Positions 7,755 through 15,777 of a stretch of DNA of 18,145 bases are shown here, piece by piece. The position numbers and the translations under genes are program-made. Within the stretch, counting starts at the first letter, position 1; each line of letters begins with the position of its first letter. This stretch comes from Pirellulaceae bacterium. Its GTDB lineage: Bacteria > Planctomycetota > Planctomycetia > Pirellulales > Pirellulaceae. The notes under the pieces are model-generated. The model was not told the DNA's origin. It saw nothing but the letters and a program-made list of their open reading frames with translations, and made no database searches. The stretch lies in contig JADLDX010001029.1 in the NCBI GenBank assembly GCA_020846515.1, positions 1 through 18,145 of the forward strand, read 5' to 3'.

Positions 7755-7790
7755 GGAGTAAGGAGTAAGGAGTAAGGAGTAAGGAGTAAG
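7735..7790 (+). repeat. Eight perfect tandem copies of the heptamer GAGTAAG
   Basis: Eight exact 7-bp units run without interruption from 7735 to 7790. The array begins inside the last codons of the RluA-family gene and supplies its stop codon (7752-7754). Each unit contains TAA and the unit length is not a multiple of three, so stops occur in all three forward frames within 21 bases. Changes in unit number beyond the third would not alter the protein. Confidence 0.97.
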
Positions 7791-7820
7791 CAGCGGGCAG
7801 TAGGCACCAGGAATCAAGCA

Positions 7821-7880
7821 CCAAGAACCAAGAACCAAGAACTAAGAACTAAGAACTAAGAACTAAGAACTAAGAACTAA
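7821..7880 (+). repeat. Heptamer tandem array CYAAGAA (8.5 copies)
   Basis: Three CCAAGAA units (7821-7841) are followed by five CTAAGAA units (7842-7876) and a partial CTAA. It ends nine bases before the SMUG1 ATG, so it fills the 5' leader of that gene. A 30-base unique spacer separates it from the GAGTAAG array. The two arrays share the period and a (T)AAG core but differ in sequence. Confidence 0.97.
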
Positions 7881-7889
7881 TTCAAGAAA

Positions 7890-8633
7890 ATGTCCAGCAA
7901 GACGAAAAGCGGTTTGGGTCGGGTAGGTCGAGCGGTACTGGAGGCGGCCCAGGAGCTACGCGACGGCGTGGATGAACTAGACTTTGGTGATGGTGTGCCG
8001 TGGATTTACAATCCTCTGCAATATGCTTGGTCCGCGCATGAGCAGTACATTCGGCGTTATGCGATGGAAAGTTGCCAGGTATTGTTCGTGGGCATGAACC
8101 CCGGTCCATGGGGGATGGCTCAGACCGGGGTGCCGTTTGGTCAGGTCGCGGCGGCGCACAATTGGTTAGGTATCGATGGTGTCATCGGCAAACCGCCGCG
8201 TGAGCATCCCTTGCGACCTATCGAAGGCTGGTCGTGTCGACGATCTGAAGTTTCGGGAGAGCGGCTCTGGGGGTTGTTTAAGGCGCGCTACGGCACTCCC
8301 GAAGCTTTCTTTGCGAAACATTACGTGGCCAATTATTGTCCGCTGGTCTTCATGGCCGAATCGGCTCGCAACGTAACGCCAGACAAGTTGCCCGTTGCAG
8401 CCCGCGGTCCGCTTGAGCGGCTGTGCGATCAACATCTCGCGCAGTTGATCAAGGCCCTAGCTCCCAAATGGGTTGTCGGTGTCGGCGCATGGGCTGAAGG
8501 GTGCGCCAAACGCGTGGCGACTGAGGGCGTGAACATTGGCAAGATTCTACATCCCAGTCCAGCCTCGCCGGCAGCCAATCGCGATTGGGCAGGCACAGCT
8601 ACCAAGCAATTGCAGGAACTGAGTATCTGGTAA
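7890..8633 (+). CDS. smug1: SMUG1-type single-strand-selective uracil-DNA glycosylase
   Basis: A 247-residue base-excision repair enzyme that removes uracil and some oxidised pyrimidines (5-hydroxymethyluracil in animal SMUG1) from DNA. The SMUG1 signature GMNPGPWGMAQTGVPFG is at residues 68-84, with Asn70 in the place of the catalytic Asn of the human enzyme. The second active-site motif HPSPASP is at 221-227 with His221. NPLQYAW near 41-47, EHPLRPI, SEVSGERLWG and NYCPLVFM also follow animal SMUG1 closely. It is full length with no insertion. The start at ATG 7890 lacks a good Shine-Dalgarno sequence, since the leader is the CYAAGAA array. SMUG1 is mainly known from animals, with scattered bacterial members including planctomycetes, which suggests ancient transfer. 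Its neighbours are unrelated. Confidence 0.95.
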   Translation: MSSKTKSGLGRVGRAVLEAAQELRDGVDELDFGDGVPWIYNPLQYAWSAHEQYIRRYAMESCQVLFVGMNPGPWGMAQTGVPFGQVAAAHNWLGIDGVIGKPPREHPLRPIEGWSCRRSEVSGERLWGLFKARYGTPEAFFAKHYVANYCPLVFMAESARNVTPDKLPVAARGPLERLCDQHLAQLIKALAPKWVVGVGAWAEGCAKRVATEGVNIGKILHPSPASPAANRDWAGTATKQLQELSIW

Positions 8634-10242
<1,609 letters not shown>

Positions 10243-10262
10243 GTTTTGCCCGGCACTCACTT

Positions 10263-10404
10263 GTAGCCCCGGCACTCCGTGACGGGGCACCGAGTCGCGG
10301 AGCGATTCGGCTACACGTAGCCGCGGCACTTCGTGACGGGGACTTTTGGATTGGGCAACTTTAGACAGAAGAGTGAATGACGAGTCGCGGAGCGATTCGT
10401 CTAC
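10263..10404. repeat. A-B-A-B array of two hairpin-forming repeat modules
   Basis: Module A (GTAGCC[C/G]CGGCACT[C/T]CGTGACGGGG) lies at 10263-10287 and 10317-10341. Module B (CGAGTCGCGGAGCGATTCG plus G/T and CTAC) lies at 10291-10314 and 10381-10404. A folds as CCCC...GGGG with near-complementary arms. B folds as CGAGTCGC against GCGATTCG with a G-T wobble. GTAGCC at 10263 and GGCTAC at 10309-10314 can close the first A-B pair into a branched structure. It lies between the thiC stop and the terminator. It looks like another planctomycete intergenic repeat family, and nothing in it codes. Confidence 0.75.
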
Positions 10405-10410
10405 GTAGTC

Positions 10411-10448
10411 AAAAAAGAAACGCTCTCCATCTGCATGGAGAGCGTTTC
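10411..10448 (-). terminator. Strong intrinsic terminator of the YTV protein gene
   Basis: GAAACGCTCTCCAT (10417-10430) and ATGGAGAGCGTTTC (10435-10448) form a perfect 14-bp stem with a four-base loop. Read on the minus strand it is followed by six T residues (10416-10411), about 60 bases after the end of the 10509-12650 gene. On the plus strand it follows thiC but lacks a good T-run. A further inverted repeat (10456-10465 with 10472-10481) lies between it and the YTV stop. Confidence 0.9.
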
Positions 10449-10508
10449 TCAAAGAGAATCGATTGGCAATGCAATCGATTCGAATCTTGATGATATGTCA
10501 ACTAACTT

Positions 10509-12650
10509 CTAACGGCAGTTAGGGCAGCCGACGCTGACACCACAGTTGCTGCAACCACCGATAACGTTGCCGCCACCGATAATCATGCCGCCTTGACCAC
10601 AGCTGGTGCCACCAGCTCCATAGCCAGGTGCGCCGTAGACAGGAGCTCCATAAACAGGAGTGCCAAATCCAGGCTCGCATACCCCGCCTACTGCACCAGC
10701 ATTAACCGGTGCACCAGAGCTTGGGTAGTTTGCAGGCACGCTCAAGTTCACTTGGTACGCGACCAGTTTGGGAACCATGCGACAAACTTGGACTTGTACT
10801 TCTTTGCTTACCGGCACCGCTACTCGTTCGGTGTACTGTTCGCTGACCACTTCATCTACGGTTTCGTAGCGTGTGGCCGTGAACGGCTCGACTTGTGTTT
10901 CAGGTACGTTTACTACGTAGGTAACGTCCTTGGTGCGTTTCTCAGTCGTATAGGTAACCACTGGAACCGTTTCCGTGCGCGTTCGTTGCTCGTAGCTAGC
11001 TTGACGTAGCGTGCGTGTACGCTGTTCGTCCTGGTAGTTTACGACCTTGCGAGTGCGGGTTCGCTTTTCAGGGACGTAGTTCACCACTTTGCGAGTACCG
11101 GTGCGGACTTCAGGGCGATAGGAAACCACGGTGGCTTCGTAAGGCACTTGTTCTGAACGTTGCTCGTAAACGGTGTAGCTGATTTCTTGCGCTTGGGCCA
11201 CGTTTTCAACTACCGATACTTCTTCGGTCACAACGTTTGGAACCCAAACTTGTCGGGAAACCATTTGGGTAGTTGGCACGCTTTGGATCACTTGCCCGCA
11301 GCCAATGCCACCCATGGACTCGACGCCACAGCCACCCATCGAAACGGCATCGCCGCCATAAACCATGCCACTATGGCCAGCGTACGCACTGCATTGACCG
11401 CAGCCTGCTGCGCTACCGCATGATGCACAGCTGCTGCAGCCTGAGCGACCTCGACCATGATGATGGAATATGCGTCCCAAGAGACCGTGATGACGACCTC
11501 CGCCAGCTGTACCGTACGACACGGAAGAGCAAGGGGAACAACCGCCCATGCCATAACCCATACCGCCACTAGCACCGCCGTATACCGCCGGGGCACAACT
11601 GCTACCACTCACTGGGTATCCAGAGCCGTAGCTAACCACCGACGACTGAACCCCCACTTCTTCAACGCGATTTTCCCAATGACCATAGTCTTTGGTCACG
11701 GTCTGCATGCGACTGACTGGCACAGAGACTTGAATTGTGCGCGTCTTGGTGACAGGAATCGCATTGGTAACGGTCTGAATGCGGGTTTGCGTTTCCGCAT
11801 GCGGCACGTAAACCGTATAAGTGAACTCTTGGTCTTGCAACTGCGCGACCTTGACTTCGTACTCTTCTTGCACGTCGGTCAGCACAGGTACCTTGACCGT
11901 ATAGGTCTGTTGGACTTCTTTCCACACGGGTACCGATTCGACGACTTCAACGCTCTTTTCGCTGGTTTGAGGAACCAAGACCGAATACTCGATCGTCTTC
12001 GTCTCGTTCTTGGTGACAATCACAGTCTTGGTGCGATAGTCTTCAAAGGTCACAGGTTGTGTCCGCTGAACCACTCGCGTGCGAGTGCGTGGTTCGTCGC
12101 GATACTCAGTGCTATTGACGATCCGCGTCTCAGTGGTCATCTGCGGTTCCAGCACCACTTTATACATGGTGACCGGTCCGAGATCGATCGACTGAGCAAC
12201 AGCGCCGCTCATACCAGCGCCCGACATGGCGGCTACTGCTGGTGCTGAGTAGCTAGGTGCTGAGTAACTAGGTGCTGAGTAACTAGGTGCTGAGTAACTG
12301 GGGCCTACGTTATAAGCCGGCGCGCAAGCAGCGCTGCCGTAAACGCCAGGGGCATAGCCACTGTATCCACCCGAGGCGTATCCGATTCCGCCGCCTACTG
12401 GACCAGCATAGCTTGGTGTTGGACAAACTCCGCCAAATCCACCAGCGGCATAGCCAGCGCCATAACCGCCAGCGCCATAAGCTGCCGAGTTATAGCTGAC
12501 GCCACCCCAAGCACTCGCCGTCTGACATGGATCGCTGCAGCCGCCTTGACGCAGTCGATGGTGATGCCGAAAGCCCGCCTCAGCAATGCTGGTGCTGACG
12601 CACAGCATGCTGATCGCCAGCATCGATCGGCTTAAAAAACGTAAACGCAT
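10509..12650 (-). CDS. Secreted Cys-rich YTV-domain cell-wall protein
   Basis: A 713-residue protein with a Sec signal peptide (basic MRLRFLSR, hydrophobic core, probable cleavage after AEA-G near residue 25). Order: a Gly/Tyr/Ala/Cys-rich segment (26-150) with four SYSAP repeats at 118-137; a first region rich in Tyr, Thr and Val with alternating charged beta-like strands (about 155-335; TYTVKVPVL, FTYTVYVP); a Gly/Cys/His-rich linker (about 345-455); a second such region (about 460-637, with KRTRTRKVVNY-type repeats); and a Gly/Cys tail ending GCPNCR. I count 21 cysteines after the signal peptide, many as CxxC or CxC. YTV domains were defined as planctomycete-specific extracellular domains, and YTV proteins are reported in insoluble Rhodopirellula cell walls. 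Disulfide-linked wall structure is therefore likely, but inferred. AGGGGG precedes the ATG by six bases. Confidence 0.88.
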   Translation of the reverse strand: MRLRFLSRSMLAISMLCVSTSIAEAGFRHHHRLRQGGCSDPCQTASAWGGVSYNSAAYGAGGYGAGYAAGGFGGVCPTPSYAGPVGGGIGYASGGYSGYAPGVYGSAACAPAYNVGPSYSAPSYSAPSYSAPSYSAPAVAAMSGAGMSGAVAQSIDLGPVTMYKVVLEPQMTTETRIVNSTEYRDEPRTRTRVVQRTQPVTFEDYRTKTVIVTKNETKTIEYSVLVPQTSEKSVEVVESVPVWKEVQQTYTVKVPVLTDVQEEYEVKVAQLQDQEFTYTVYVPHAETQTRIQTVTNAIPVTKTRTIQVSVPVSRMQTVTKDYGHWENRVEEVGVQSSVVSYGSGYPVSGSSCAPAVYGGASGGMGYGMGGCSPCSSVSYGTAGGGRHHGLLGRIFHHHGRGRSGCSSCASCGSAAGCGQCSAYAGHSGMVYGGDAVSMGGCGVESMGGIGCGQVIQSVPTTQMVSRQVWVPNVVTEEVSVVENVAQAQEISYTVYEQRSEQVPYEATVVSYRPEVRTGTRKVVNYVPEKRTRTRKVVNYQDEQRTRTLRQASYEQRTRTETVPVVTYTTEKRTKDVTYVVNVPETQVEPFTATRYETVDEVVSEQYTERVAVPVSKEVQVQVCRMVPKLVAYQVNLSVPANYPSSGAPVNAGAVGGVCEPGFGTPVYGAPVYGAPGYGAGGTSCGQGGMIIGGGNVIGGCSNCGVSVGCPNCR
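12240..12300 (-). repeat. Four 15-bp tandem repeats encoding SYSAP
   Basis: On the plus strand the unit is GGTGCTGAGTARCTR, at 12241, 12256, 12271 and 12286. It lies in frame inside the YTV protein gene and gives a flexible Ser/Tyr/Ala/Pro linker before the first YTV-type region. Near-identity of the units points to recent expansion. Confidence 0.9.
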
Positions 12651-12816
12651 GGATACCCCCTGGTGTTCTCCACCCTCAATGTTCGGACGCTATAAACTAC
12701 CCATCTATCCTAAGCTGCCCGATTGTAATGTGCCCTAACAAGGGGGTCAAAGCCTTTAAGTCGGATTTTTTGCAAAACTCAACGACTCGCATAGGGCGTC
12801 ATTGTTTGGTACGCTG

Positions 12817-12839
12817 AAAAAGGGGTCAGACCCCTTTTT
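12817..12839. repeat. Perfect palindrome with core GGGGTCAGACCCC
   Basis: AAAAAGGGGTC (12817-12827) and GACCCCTTTTT (12829-12839) are exact inverse complements around a single A. It can form a terminator-like hairpin with a T-run on either strand. It lies in the 211-bp divergent region between the YTV and dihydrouridine synthase genes, 22 bases before the chosen start of the latter. From memory, this palindrome is widespread in many bacterial genomes. Confidence 0.85.
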
Positions 12840-12861
12840 GATTGGCTCTGAGTTTTCCACG

Positions 12862-13911
12862 ATGAATGTCGACGTGCTTACCACAACCCAGACGGCCGTA
12901 AAGCCTTTGAAAATTGGAAATTTGGTGGTCGATCCGCCGATTCTCCAAGCTCCCATGGCGGGTTACACGAACTACGCTTTTCGCCAAATTGTGCGCGACT
13001 ATGGTGGAGTTGGGCTGCAAGCCACCGAAATGGTGAATGCCAGCGGCTTTGTGTGGTTGGACGAGCACGAAGCGGAGCACCCAGATCGACTGTGGGGCGT
13101 TCGCGATGAACCACGCCCTTTGGCGGTTCAGATTTGGGACAATGATCCGGAAAAGATGGCCAAAGTTGGTCGACGACTGGTCGAAGATTATCAAGTCAGT
13201 GTCGTCGATATCAACTTCGGTTGCCCGGTAAAGCAAGTTACCGAACGGGCTCACAGCGGGTCTTACCTGTTGGACTACCCCGATCGCATGGCAGCTATCA
13301 TCACGCGTTTAGTCGAGGTCTGCTCACCCACGCCGGTGACGGCCAAGATTCGTCTGGGCTGCACGCATGAAACTAAGAATGCTTGCCGCATTGCGCGTGT
13401 GGTCGAAGAATCGGGCGCAGCGGCACTGACCGTGCATGGTCGAGTTGCCGCTGATTTTTTTAAGGGGCAAGCCGACTGGGAGAGAATCTCAGAGATCAAG
13501 CACCACCTTCGCAACATTCCGTTGATTGGTAACGGCGATCTGGATAGTGCTGAGAAAGTGGTGCATGCGCTGAGGAGTTACGAAGTGGATGGGGTCATGA
13601 TCGCGCGGGCGTCGCTGGGACGTCCCTGGTTGTTTGCCCAAGCCGCCGCAGCGTTGCGTGGGGAAGTGATTCCCCCGGATCCCACCTTGGAACAGCAACG
13701 ACAGTGCTTGTTGCGTCATTACCAGTTAGTAGTGGAGCGCTTCGGCGAACAAAAGGGCACGTACTTGATGCGTAAATTTGCTTGCTGTTACGCACAGGCG
13801 AAATTCGGCGCGCGAATCTTTCGCACGCAGATGTCGCACGTCGAAACGCCAGCTGACTTCTATCGTATCGTCGAGGAGTACTTTCCGCGCGATCTGCCAG
13901 CAGTTTCCTGA
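12862..13911 (+). CDS. dus: tRNA-dihydrouridine synthase (Dus family)
   Basis: A 349-residue FMN-dependent enzyme that reduces specific uridines in tRNA to dihydrouridine. A TIM-barrel N-terminal domain shows LQAPMAGYTNYAFR (FMN site), ATEMVNA, VDINFGCPVKQV with the catalytic Cys of GCP, the GSYLL segment, VTAKIRLG, LTVHGR and IGNGDL. MIARASLGRPWLF closes the phosphate-binding region, and a helical C-terminal tRNA-binding domain follows. It resembles DusB-type bacterial enzymes, but the target position cannot be assigned. I start at ATG 12862 (MNVDVLTTTQ). The open frame reaches back to ATG 12802, but those 20 residues (including KKGSDPF) are translation of the GGGGTCAGACCCC palindrome. The ribosome site is weak. 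A palindromic repeat follows the stop. Confidence 0.94.
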   Translation: MNVDVLTTTQTAVKPLKIGNLVVDPPILQAPMAGYTNYAFRQIVRDYGGVGLQATEMVNASGFVWLDEHEAEHPDRLWGVRDEPRPLAVQIWDNDPEKMAKVGRRLVEDYQVSVVDINFGCPVKQVTERAHSGSYLLDYPDRMAAIITRLVEVCSPTPVTAKIRLGCTHETKNACRIARVVEESGAAALTVHGRVAADFFKGQADWERISEIKHHLRNIPLIGNGDLDSAEKVVHALRSYEVDGVMIARASLGRPWLFAQAAAALRGEVIPPDPTLEQQRQCLLRHYQLVVERFGEQKGTYLMRKFACCYAQAKFGARIFRTQMSHVETPADFYRIVEEYFPRDLPAVS

Positions 13912-13922
13912 ACCCTTAGTTG

Positions 13923-14015
13923 GACAGCGCCACTTTGAATCAGCCGCTGGGCGTTAGCCGGCGTTAGCGCTGGTTTTTTCAGCGAAAACCGTGGCTAACG
14001 CCAATACGGCTAATA
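13923..14015. repeat. Dispersed palindromic repeat, copy 4 (right arm truncated)
   Basis: It matches the 4708-4821 element from GACAGCRCCACTTTGAATC through the core CAGCCGCTGGGCGTTAGCC (13941-13959). It matches again from TTCAGCGAAAACC through GTGGCTAAC and a degenerate CGGCTAAT. A short duplication (GGCGTTAGCGC, about 13960-13970) follows the core. The outer right arm GATTCAAAGTGG is missing, and the element stops just before the end of the minus-strand ThuA-like gene. Confidence 0.78.
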
Positions 14016-14028
14016 TCTAAGTTTGCAG

Positions 14029-14946
14029 CTAAACTTTGGGCAATACGTTTGCCTGGGGAGTTACCTGTTTCAGGTTAGCGCTAAGATCAGCTTCAACTTG
14101 GCCTGTGCTCCAGCGCAGGGCGCCAACGAAGAGAGCTTGAAAAATCGGGTTGGTCCAAACGTCTTCGCGATGGCCCATCGATGAGTAAAAGACTCGCCCT
14201 CGTTTATGCATGCGTGCCCAAGTTGCTGGATAGGGTGGGCGATCGTAGTCCTTGTCTTGCATACCTTGCGTTTCTTGCACCAGAATGACGTGCATATCGG
14301 CGGCAAAGTTCTTGAGCGAGTACCATTCTTCGTTCAAATCAAAGCCCTCGCCAGCCATATCGGCACCAGGGAATTTTGCATCCACGGTTTTCATCCGAGC
14401 TTTCTGTTGGCGTCCATGTCGAATGAACTCCCCACCGATCATGGCAATATACGGATCGACATCTTGCTGGTTGACAAAGGCTTGGCCGGCTTTGTGCCCA
14501 GCCGAGTGGAATGTATCACTGGCGCAGTGACTGCCTACAAAACCCTTGCCCCCCGCTACAGCCTCTAGCAGTCGCTCTTTACCTTTCTCACTGACCGGTG
14601 TTTGCTTGTCCAATCCCGCCTTGGTCAAATCGCCTTGTGTAAAGAATAAGAAACCGTCGTATTGATCGAGATCGCCTTCAAAGACACTGCCGTCTTTGGT
14701 AGCGACAAAGTCAAAGCCCGCCGGACCAGCAAAATCTTTGAGCATACGTTCCGCGTACGTAGGTGCGCCATTTTTGCTGGCGACCACCGAGTGTTCGAAA
14801 CCTTCTGATTTGTTGTAAAACAAGATTTTCTTGCGCTGTCCATCCGCAGCCAGCGATGTTTGCGTTAGCCAACTGGCCAAGCCAGGTGCAGCCATCAAAC
14901 CTAGGGCACTTTGCTTGAGAAGACGACGTCGCGAGATGTGGTTCAT
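14029..14946 (-). CDS. Tat-exported ThuA-like domain protein
   Basis: A 305-residue protein with a twin-arginine signal (SRRRLLK at residues 5-11, then a hydrophobic stretch, with likely cleavage after SLA near 33). The mature part matches the ThuA-like (trehalose-utilisation) fold, related to class I glutamine amidotransferases: KKILFYNKSEGFEHS at the first strand, DGFLFFTQGD, GFVGSHCASDTFHS (about 136-148, with Cys141 at the nucleophile-elbow position), GGEF, the LNEEWY segment, and PATWARMHKRGRVFYSSMGHRED near the end. Such proteins are very numerous in planctomycetes, often near sugar dehydrogenases or Cys-rich cytochromes, and are linked to carbohydrate metabolism without a proven reaction. 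No such partners are visible here. It diverges from the DUF937 gene across about 180 bp. The start is well placed by the Tat motif. Confidence 0.93.
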   Translation of the reverse strand: MNHISRRRLLKQSALGLMAAPGLASWLTQTSLAADGQRKKILFYNKSEGFEHSVVASKNGAPTYAERMLKDFAGPAGFDFVATKDGSVFEGDLDQYDGFLFFTQGDLTKAGLDKQTPVSEKGKERLLEAVAGGKGFVGSHCASDTFHSAGHKAGQAFVNQQDVDPYIAMIGGEFIRHGRQQKARMKTVDAKFPGADMAGEGFDLNEEWYSLKNFAADMHVILVQETQGMQDKDYDRPPYPATWARMHKRGRVFYSSMGHREDVWTNPIFQALFVGALRWSTGQVEADLSANLKQVTPQANVLPKV

Positions 14947-15129
14947 GAATGGTTTCCTGATCGACTGTGAGGATGAGCCAGCAAGGCTGGAGGTGTGGAC
15001 GTGAGGGTATGAATCTGCCAGATTATAACATGCCAGTGTTCGTCCAATAACGCACCCTTTCTCGGGTTGCGATTTGGACCTTGTCAGTAATTCTCGTGCT
15101 CTCTCCTTTTAGTAGAAGAACCATCGCCC

Positions 15130-15762
15130 ATGTCCAGCTTCCTTGAGACACTCTCCCAGGCCATTGGCCCAGCGCAAGTTAAGTCACTCGCACAGCAAAT
15201 TGGTGCATCGCCCGAGCAGACCGAACAGGCCATTGGTCTCGCTCTGCCAACTTTGCTCGGCGCATTGGCCAAGCAAACCGACGACGAACAAGGCGCGCAG
15301 CGCTTGCACAAAGCCATTGAGCAGGATCACGATGGCAGCGTGCTCGACAACCTCGGCAGTCTGCTCGGCATGGGTAACGCTGGCGCGGGTAGTGCAAGTA
15401 GTAGTGCTGGCTTGGCTAGTAGTTCCGAAAATGGCCTGGGTGGCTTGCTCGGCTCGATCTTGGGCGGGCGTCAATCGCGTGTTGAACAAGGGATCGGTCA
15501 AGCCTCGGGGCTGAGCGGCATGCAAGTGGCCTCGCTATTAGCCATGCTCGCACCGCTGGTGATGGGCTTGCTAGGCCGACACCAGCGTCAACAGAACGGC
15601 GGCGCGACTGATTTGACAGATTTGCTGCGCAAAGAGCGCACTCAAATTCAGAATCAGGCGGGCGGCGGACTCCTGGCAGGTTTGCTCGATCAAGACGGCG
15701 ATGGTGATTTCGACCTGCAAGACATGCTCAAGTTCGGCATGAAAAAGATCTTGGGTCGGTGA
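15130..15762 (+). CDS. DUF937 family protein with an EF-hand-like loop
   Basis: A 210-residue protein of the DUF937 family. The N-terminal helical part (1-75) carries the typical pattern QAIGPAQVKSLAQQIGASPEQTEQAIGLALPTLLGAL, seen here in shorter blocks. A Gly/Ser-rich linker follows (about 80-115). A second half contains LSGMQVASLLAMLAPLVMGLLG (about 133-154), hydrophobic enough to touch a membrane. Near the C-terminus, residues 187-198 (DQDGDGDFDLQD) have acidic residues at loop positions 1, 3, 5 and 12 plus Gly6, as in a calcium-binding EF-hand. A similar DHDGSV lies near 66-71. No function is established for the family. The ribosome site (AGAAGAA) is weak. The stop is 15 bp from the end of the convergent Fae-like gene. 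Confidence 0.88.
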   Translation: MSSFLETLSQAIGPAQVKSLAQQIGASPEQTEQAIGLALPTLLGALAKQTDDEQGAQRLHKAIEQDHDGSVLDNLGSLLGMGNAGAGSASSSAGLASSSENGLGGLLGSILGGRQSRVEQGIGQASGLSGMQVASLLAMLAPLVMGLLGRHQRQQNGGATDLTDLLRKERTQIQNQAGGGLLAGLLDQDGDGDFDLQDMLKFGMKKILGR

Positions 15763-15777
15763 ATGGCCCCATCGCCA

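Noticed and set aside
7735..7880. CRISPR-like array
   Set aside because: The units are contiguous 7-bp tandem repeats without unique spacers, and no cas genes are present.
11457..12248. 263-residue plus-strand open frame
   Set aside because: It is antisense to the YTV protein gene, has a His/Arg/Asn-rich, non-protein-like composition and no ribosome site. It arises from the repetitive YTV coding sequence.
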